A stretch of DNA of 64,000 bases from Ypsolopha sequella. Its lineage: Eukaryota > Arthropoda > Insecta > Lepidoptera > Ypsolophidae. The DNA is taken from positions 1,267,501-1,331,500 of the forward strand of contig OW203987.1 of assembly GCA_934047225.1 (NCBI GenBank), in the 5' to 3' direction. The position numbers and the translations under genes were made by a program. The number at the start of each line of letters is the position of its first letter. The stretch's first letter is position 1. Positions 57,546 through 64,000 of this stretch are shown here, piece by piece. Under the pieces are notes generated by a model. It searched no databases. It was not told where the DNA came from and saw nothing but the letters and a program-made list of their open reading frames with translations.

Positions 57546-59117
57546 CAATATGGCACACCATCCATCACGTTGTCACGGAATAATTCGTCGGTGAAAAGTG
57601 GGCATACGTTGGTTAACTTACAGTATCTCTGTTGGCAATGTTTTAGTCATTATCGCATTGTGCCCATTTCGCGAATTGGGCATTATTGAACAAAGAAATG
57701 AAAACTCTACATAGAGGTAGAGCTACTATTTCCATAATACAGTGTCATGTCAGCCACAAAAAGTGGTACCGATCGATCGTGTATGAGAATGTGCATGGAA
57801 CCGTGTAGTGCGACCGCAGCAGTCGGACATGAGGAGAAAGTCATGGTACAGGTACAGGTACAGGGAGAGTGCACCACGACGGAGTGCGGTGCGGCGCGAT
57901 CCCTTCACCAGGACAGTGGACACTGCAGTGACTGCGACCCGGCTGTCTTATGAGGAGAACGTTCTGGTGGAGGCGAACACCCAACAATGGGGGAGCTGCA
58001 GTGGGGTGCAGGGAGAAGCCAGCCGGAACGATACTCGGGGAACAGTTTTTGTAACAATACATGTGTGATTGTCATTGTTAGATCTCAACAGTTAGTTGAG
58101 CATAGCTTACGATCTAAAGCTGTGAGACTGAAACCTCGTGACTCTAATGATAAACTTGCGAGTCGAGATGAAGGGTAATGTTTGATTTGTCGTGTTCATA
58201 TTACAAGTTAATCGCTTCATAAAACATTGCTTTTACTATAATTATTATAATAACAATCTTTTATTGCATCAATTATTATTTAGACATAGAAGCAATCGGC
58301 TATTTTGTATAAAACTTTGCAAGGAACCAATTCATCATGTAGAGTGACATCGCAAGTAGAGCCCGGTGCTCGTACCGAATGTTGCTCCAACGTGTGTCGC
58401 TTCCGTACAAATACGGAAACGATACCGTACGCTGCAATCGTAACTAAACAGTATAGTAGGTAGGTACCTACGTACACGGTGTATAGATCGTTCAACTATT
58501 TATTATTTTCGTTAGTGTAGCGCCATATTAGGGCTCTAACGACCGATAATTGTTTTAACATATTCAACAGTCGCACGCTAACTCAACAAACAAGCAATTA
58601 ACTGCTAACTACCACCGTTACAGAGGGTTGATGTGCGAAACTATTAAATAGGAAACATACTATTAAAATATTTTGATTTCATTATAATTAAAACTAGCAT
58701 GAACTGACATCTTGAATTATTCAATAAGTGGCGACAATTGCAAGTATGCATTTTTTCCTAAATTATTATTAAATTCGGTTTTTTTCACTCATGTTTATTA
58801 TTGTTGACCATATGCCAACTGTTTCACCGATACAATTTCGGCATTTTCAAAGCGGGTATCGTTCTTGAGACGACGAGAGTTATAAGAGATTTGTATCGTA
58901 CTCTGTACGTCGCTCGATAATAATAGTTTATTCTACAAGTGCGGTAAGGAGGCAATAACTTATGAGGACGATTTTAAACGCGAATACCCACGTATATATA
59001 ATACTACGTAGTTCAGAGCATACTGTGAGTAAATAAAAGATACATAATTAAATTTTAAAAATATATTTAAAAAAGTTAAAATGTTTATAATATATGAATT
59101 ATTATCATTTTGATACT
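57546..59117. other. No supported gene
   Basis: A GC-richer patch (57780-58060) has four overlapping open frames on both strands, none with a recognisable domain, plus an acaggt triple repeat (57847-57864). Otherwise AT-rich. Confidence 0.35.
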
Positions 59118-59390
59118 TGATGGTGCTCTTCAACATTGGATGTACCTATAGACCACAATGAACTTGAAGATGGTTTATATTTCTTTGCCAGTTCAAAGTA
59201 TGCCAAGAGAAAGTTGTCCGAAAATGATGTGGCATTTTTATTATTATTTTTTCCAGTGAAGAAAATTTTCGTAAGTATTCAGGTATTTATCTCTTAATAT
59301 TGGCAGCAAAAGCCCATCATTTGCAATTATAGCTTCTGCAACTATATCTGGCGATGTTAAGTCCAATGATTAATTAATTAAATTCTAGAT
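59118..59390 (-). pseudogene. Fragment of a Crypton-like tyrosine recombinase (N-terminal core-binding domain)
   Basis: On the minus strand, frame one gives SPDIVAEAIIANDGLLLPIL then YLNTYENFLHWKK. A one-base shift later, ATSFSDNFLLAYFELAKKYK and SSLWSIG follow before a stop at about 59118. The pattern (YxxxYxxFxxWK, then SFSxxxLLAYFxELxKKYKxSxLWS) resembles the N-terminal domain of Crypton-type/animal tyrosine recombinases. The catalytic domain is missing. Assignment is from remembered family pattern, so moderate confidence. Confidence 0.55.
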
Positions 59391-60911
59391 GTTCTAAGGA
59401 AACAAACAAAACATACTCCAAATCTCAGATATAAACTTTAGTTAGGCGGGCTTTTTTTTTTCTTTCTGTGCACACAAATTGCCAAATTGACGGAAAAAAA
59501 CGTTACTTCAATGGACGGTCACGAAGTCCATATGGGTTACTTGGTTTGTTTACGTAACCAACTTATCAAAGATAGCTGAGCACGGTGAATCTATTTATTT
59601 TGATAACCACACTCAAGGAAAGGTTGCAGGTTAGCCAATATTCAGTAAAAAATAAAACACGAGTGCCGTAAAATTGATTTTACGAACAGTTGCATATAAT
59701 ATAAGTCTTTACGAGCACTTGCATTAAAAGTCTATTTATCAGTCGACTATGGGAATATTAAGTTGAAAGAAGATAAAGAGGAACCAGAATTCTCCCAAAA
59801 TGTGATGAAGGGCAGGCACCTAATCTAAAATGCGTTCCACATTATGATTGGTGATCATTGAACCTTGTTCCTGGTCCCTGGTCGGGTCTCCGGTGTGGGT
59901 TCGGGCGGTTGATTGGATTTCACCTTGTATAATATATATTTTATCTATAATTTTAATCGTATATATATATTGCTACATAAATTAAATGCACCTTTAATCT
60001 AGTTCATGTACATTTATTATTTTATTCCATATATTTTTTTTATAAGATTAAATTTTGACTTGTGAAACGTGTATTTTATATACCTACTTTGCAAAATAAA
60101 CTGTTTGAATTTTGAATTTGAATTTGACATGCCATCCTAAATTACGAAGCGGCATCGCACAGACTTTTCTAATAAACAAAAAAATAGTTGAAGGAAATAT
60201 TACCGGGCCTCAACGGTCAAATGCAAATGTGAGTTTCCCGAGTGCCGTAACTCATGTTTGGGCAATGGCTCCTGTAACTCGGCACGCATCACTGTGCGTG
60301 GTGTCGATTGCAAACATTCTAGCAAAAACCTGCCAATTAAATTGTGTAAGTTACACATGATTTTCCTGTGAAGCAATATTTGCTTTTGGAACAATATTTT
60401 TTTTATTTTGTATACAAAATTTCATGTCAAAATATATATTTATGATAACATTTCAGCCTTTTATTTTCCCTGGGAGAAAAATTAAACTGAAAATCCGTTA
60501 ACAAGAGTCAACGCTCCGCCTACATCTAGACTAGACCTAAGTAGGTACAGGCTTTCAGTTCACTGACCTGTCTAACGATTTGTCTGAAAAGGCCGTCGCC
60601 CCCACGGCCAGGAGCGATACGTACGAGGCAAATTAGAAAATTGTACATCAAAAATGTTATTTATTGGTTTTCCTATCTTGGTACCTATGTGATACATTAA
60701 ATATAAATAGCAAAGGATTTGTTACATTATGTTATATATAAAAAATCGGTTGCTCAAGTAAGCGGAGGATAATGGATGATTTTTTTCTATAGAACACGAG
60801 CTATATCTCTGAAAGTTGATAAACACGACATGTAAGACCAAGCAAATTACATTAAGTCTAACTAACTATTCATTAGGACCTAGTAATAAATTCTCGAGTC
60901 TCACGAAGTGC
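59391..60911. other. No supported gene; LINE-like tail at 60060-60130
   Basis: Contains a ttgaattttgaatttgaatt simple repeat after gcaaaataaactg (about 60090-60126), typical of a LINE 3' end. Otherwise no feature. Confidence 0.4.
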
Positions 60912-61516
60912 CAGTCACTCGGTAGCAACTAGTTAGTCTCATCAGCCCAGCAAGAACTAGTTCCAGTCACTCGGTAGCAACTAGTTATTCTCATCAGCCC
61001 AGCAAGAACTAGTTCCAGTCACTCGGTAGCAACTAGTTAGTCTCATCAGCCCAGCAAGAACTAGTTCCAGTCACTCGGTAGCAACTAGTTAGTCTCATCA
61101 GCCCAGCAAGAACTAGTTCCAGTCACTCGGTAGCAACTAGTTAGTCTCATCAGCCCAGCAAGAACTAGTTCCAGTCACTCGGTAGCAACTAGTTAGTCTC
61201 ATCAGCCCAGCAAGAACTAGTTCCAGTCACTCGGTAGCAACTAGTTAGTCTCATCAGCCCAGCAAGAACTAGTTCCAGTCACTCGGTAGCAACTAGTTAG
61301 TCTCATCAGCCCAGCAAGAACTAGTTCCAGTCACTCGGTAGCAACTAGTTAGTCTCATCAGCCCAGCAAGAACTAGTTCCAGTCACTCGGTAGCAACTAG
61401 TTAGTCTCATCAGCCCAGCAAGAACTAGTTCCAGTCACTCGGTAGCAACTAGTTAGTCTCATGAGCCCAGCAAGAACTAGTTCCAGTCACTCGGTAGCAA
61501 CTGGTCAGTCTCAAAA
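60912..61516. repeat. 52-bp tandem repeat array, 11 units plus a partial
   Basis: Units start cagtcactcggtagcaacta every 52 bp from 60912 to 61484, the last incomplete and diverged (caactggtcagtctcaaaac). Each unit holds two copies of the palindrome aactagtt. Nearly identical units; one has ttattctc, and the last full unit has catgag. Confidence 0.97.
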
Positions 61517-62950
61517 CACCAGCTCCAGACAGTCAGGTCGACTCTCGCCCGGCGCAATAATGTTACATTGGGGTCAACCACTCAGGGTCATCTGGCCATC
61601 CGAGCAAAAACTAGTTCGGCAACGTTTTGCAACACTTGACTCCTATCACCATAAATTAAGATCCAATTCCTCGTGAAGATGTGCAGTAACATCGGTTGGT
61701 AGTACTGTAACGGCGCCGCCGGTAGACCAGTTGATTTGTGATCATACACTCGGTCTCGTTTTGACCAGTTTTAATTTCGTCACCCAGCGGGAATTGTTGA
61801 AACAATATTATTGTAACATACCGGTCGAGATACAGACGAGTGTGTTAATATAAATCTACATAATATTTGGTCGCAGAAGGTAACACAAATATACTAAAGT
61901 TCTTTTGTAACGGGGTTTAACTAATTTCCCTTTGAGATTCGTTCCGGTGTAAGCCGAGAGCTCTGCGCCGATCCCGATCTAAATTGCATATTCCGGGCAC
62001 AAATTGCATTTTAATCTCATCTAGGTCCTCTAGCAAAAAATATTAATAAGTTTACTGGAGAAAATTCAATAATGGGTACAGGAGGCAGTAGCTATAGATG
62101 AAGTCTCCTTCTGTTACTCTTTGACTAGAGGAACTTACTCACTGAGTGTGTTAAAAAGATAATGAAAATTGTAAATTAAAACCTTGGTACTCAGATTCAG
62201 AACAAAGGCGACCACAGTCTTCAAAAAACGAGATACAGATAATTGAAATGATTGGTAATACTTATAGATAAAGAGCAAAAAATGTGTCAATTGTTGGTTC
62301 ATTCAAGTGGAAGCAGTTACAGAGGAATCTGTGTCAAGAGAGACTCAAGGGCACTCTCCACTCCGCTGTGAAGAGAGATCCTGATCTTGTGTTTCAATTC
62401 AGTTATGTGGGGAATACACAGATATCAACTTTTTTTTTTTTTCAGAATTTGAAAGTTATTTTACAAGTGTCTGTAAAAGCTAAGAGTATTGAAATGAAAG
62501 CGTGTTCAACAAATTATAATAATTCATTCAATATTTAGTTTTGAGTATCGCTGTTTTCAAGTTATATAGCCTCTTTTAGCTATAATGGCGTCCGCTTGTT
62601 CTTTTCATTCGCATATTGGGATAAGAACGAGTTCGGTTTGTTGCACGGGACGATTGTCGTGAAGCTGGCTCTACTACCGCCGCTGCGTGTACACTACGCG
62701 CTCTTTGTAACACAGGTAACACAACACAATGCCGAGGTCGTCACTTCATTTATTTTTACGTTTCCCACTATCTTTATCTGCGTTGTTATGAATTACTATA
62801 TTAATTTGCGTATATTGTGTTATCCAGTTAGCCTGTACTATTTAGTAGCTAGTGATTTGTTTCCCGTTGACATGCAATCAGTCAGACCCTTTCAACTCTG
62901 ATGGTCAACAAACAAATGTCACCGAAGTTGGGCCAACACGGTACCAGTGG
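61517..62950. other. No supported gene
   Basis: Non-coding by inspection; open frames at 62284-62538 and 62596-62901 have no recognised domain or start context. Confidence 0.4.
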
Positions 62951-62958
62951 GTCCAAGG

Positions 62959-63430
62959 TAGGGAATGCAATCTTGCATCTAAATGTCAGTCTCGGTATTT
63001 GCAAGATTAAAAAAAAACAATCTTGCAAGATCTCGGTATTAGTCGGTATTAGGTAGGAAAATTTATTTGGTGTGAACAGTAGAGTAGAGTATATGATTTT
63101 ATTTGAAGATTGCGTGTTTTCACTTTATTTAGCCGCAGACAAAGTTCTTTCTAATAATGTTTGTAGTCATCAATTTCAACAAAATGATGTTGATGATTTT
63201 ATGATGCAAAATGCAGTTATTGTCTTCTCGACCCAGCAAATCCAAAGCTTTATCTTTTTTTTTAAAGTAATTCTAGTGCCGTCAATGCCCTGCATCTGTA
63301 ATACACGCTGCCGCTTGATCTCGCAAATCTTGCGAGATCTCGCACTGATAAAGATGCTTGATTGATCTTGCAATATATGTGCGAGATCTCGGTATTTCGA
63401 GATCTCGGTATACCGAGATTGCATTCCCTA
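62959..63430. mobile_element. Second hAT-type MITE, 472 bp
   Basis: Ends TAGGGAATGCAATCT and complement AGATTGCATTCCCTA, flanked by the 8-bp duplication gtccaagg (62951-62958 and 63431-63438). Subterminal regions carry repeated cgagatctcggtatt motifs on the right and related cttgcaagatctcggtatta on the left. No transposase; open frames inside are not convincing. Different subterminal sequence from the MITE at 33639-34119, so a separate family. Confidence 0.93.
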
Positions 63431-63438
63431 GTCCAAGG

Positions 63439-64000
63439 GTCTATTCTAAACTAAATTCTCTAATATAATACAGTGCTTTTAAATTCATGGGTTGATGAGA
63501 TCAGTCATAAACCGGCTACACACTGGGTAGAACCCATCGAGCTATGTATTAACATAATTTACCGATCTCACAATCACTCTCGAAAACTCGAAAGTAACTC
63601 AACGACTTGAGGGCTCAAATGAGTTCCTAATTAAAGTCATACAGTTGCATGCAACCATGTGGTAACGTAACGTTCGGTCGGAGCCACGCTGGTGGCTCAC
63701 TTGAGTGCGGCGTTGTTCTCGACTCCCACTAACACGTACACAATAGAGTGTGACGTCACGCGGGCACAATGCCGTGTTTTGCATACAGTTTACTCAAGTG
63801 TCCGCGAACAATCCGGCCGAGTGAAGCGCGGACGGGCAGGCTGCAGTCAACATCGATTATGGACACTGTCGCTAGTGAATACATTGAATATCGAAAAACA
63901 TTAATGGCCTGTGTGGCCTAGGGGGTCGACTTACTAATCTTGGAGGGTCACAATTTGTGTCCGTTCTACGCGCTTCGCAAATCGCGTTGGTCTTAGTTAC
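63439..64000. other. No supported gene
   Basis: Includes a CRE-like tgacgtca (63751-63758) in moderately GC-rich sequence that might belong to a promoter beyond the window. Nothing firmer is visible. Confidence 0.35.

Noticed and set aside
57747..58178. Cluster of open frames in a GC-rich patch
   Set aside because: Several frames on both strands are open at once, as expected from base composition; none resembles a known protein.

Overview
This is an insect-like, AT-rich eukaryotic window with almost no host coding sequence, dominated by transposable elements and tandem arrays. Several repeats (tRNA-derived SINEs sharing one tail, LINE tails ending in AATAAA, elements carrying a gggttccgta motif) have the look of lepidopteran repeats, so a moth or butterfly is my best inference, not a proven assignment.

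Layout. 1-3753: an ISL2EU-type DNA transposon with a DDE transposase (+) and a convergent YqaJ-type nuclease (-); a 259-bp palindrome sits between them. 3754-7230: non-coding, with SINE and LINE tail fragments. 7235-8685: 86-bp satellite, 17 units. 8837-15796: 48-bp satellite, 144 complete units, partly organised as a 576-bp higher-order repeat. 18029-19325: mariner with perfect 32-bp inverted repeats but a broken transposase. 22472-38073: a nest of elements. A foldback element is split by a BEL/Pao LTR retrotransposon (apparently identical 195-bp LTRs, GGCAG duplication). That element is split by an 8.27-kb TTAA-flanked DNA transposon, whose last coding exon is split by a 481-bp hAT-type MITE (8-bp duplication). 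38152-38749: another foldback. 40311-43095: 53-bp and 39-bp satellites. 46642-49020: foldback, DRE-containing duplication, 34-bp array and a small MITE. 47964-48109 (-): first coding exon of an EEIG1/FAM102 homologue, the one clear host gene. 53380-63430: TIR elements, a LINE 3' fragment, a SINE, a Crypton-like recombinase fragment, a 52-bp satellite and a second hAT-type MITE.

The most notable gene is inside the TTAA-flanked element. Eight phase-2-linked exons (28496-33638) plus the stretch beyond the MITE (34128-34838) sum to exactly 1077 codons. They describe one protein joining a Mutator-like DDE transposase (D, D, C-x2-H, E visible) to a YqaJ/lambda-exonuclease-type nuclease. The unrelated ISL2EU element in the same window also carries a YqaJ nuclease, but as a separate gene whose catalytic Glu is replaced by Lys. 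Two transposon lineages here therefore pair a DDE transposase with the same nuclease family in different architectures.

The very long open frames over the 48-bp and 39-bp arrays arise because those periods are multiples of three; I do not regard them as genes.
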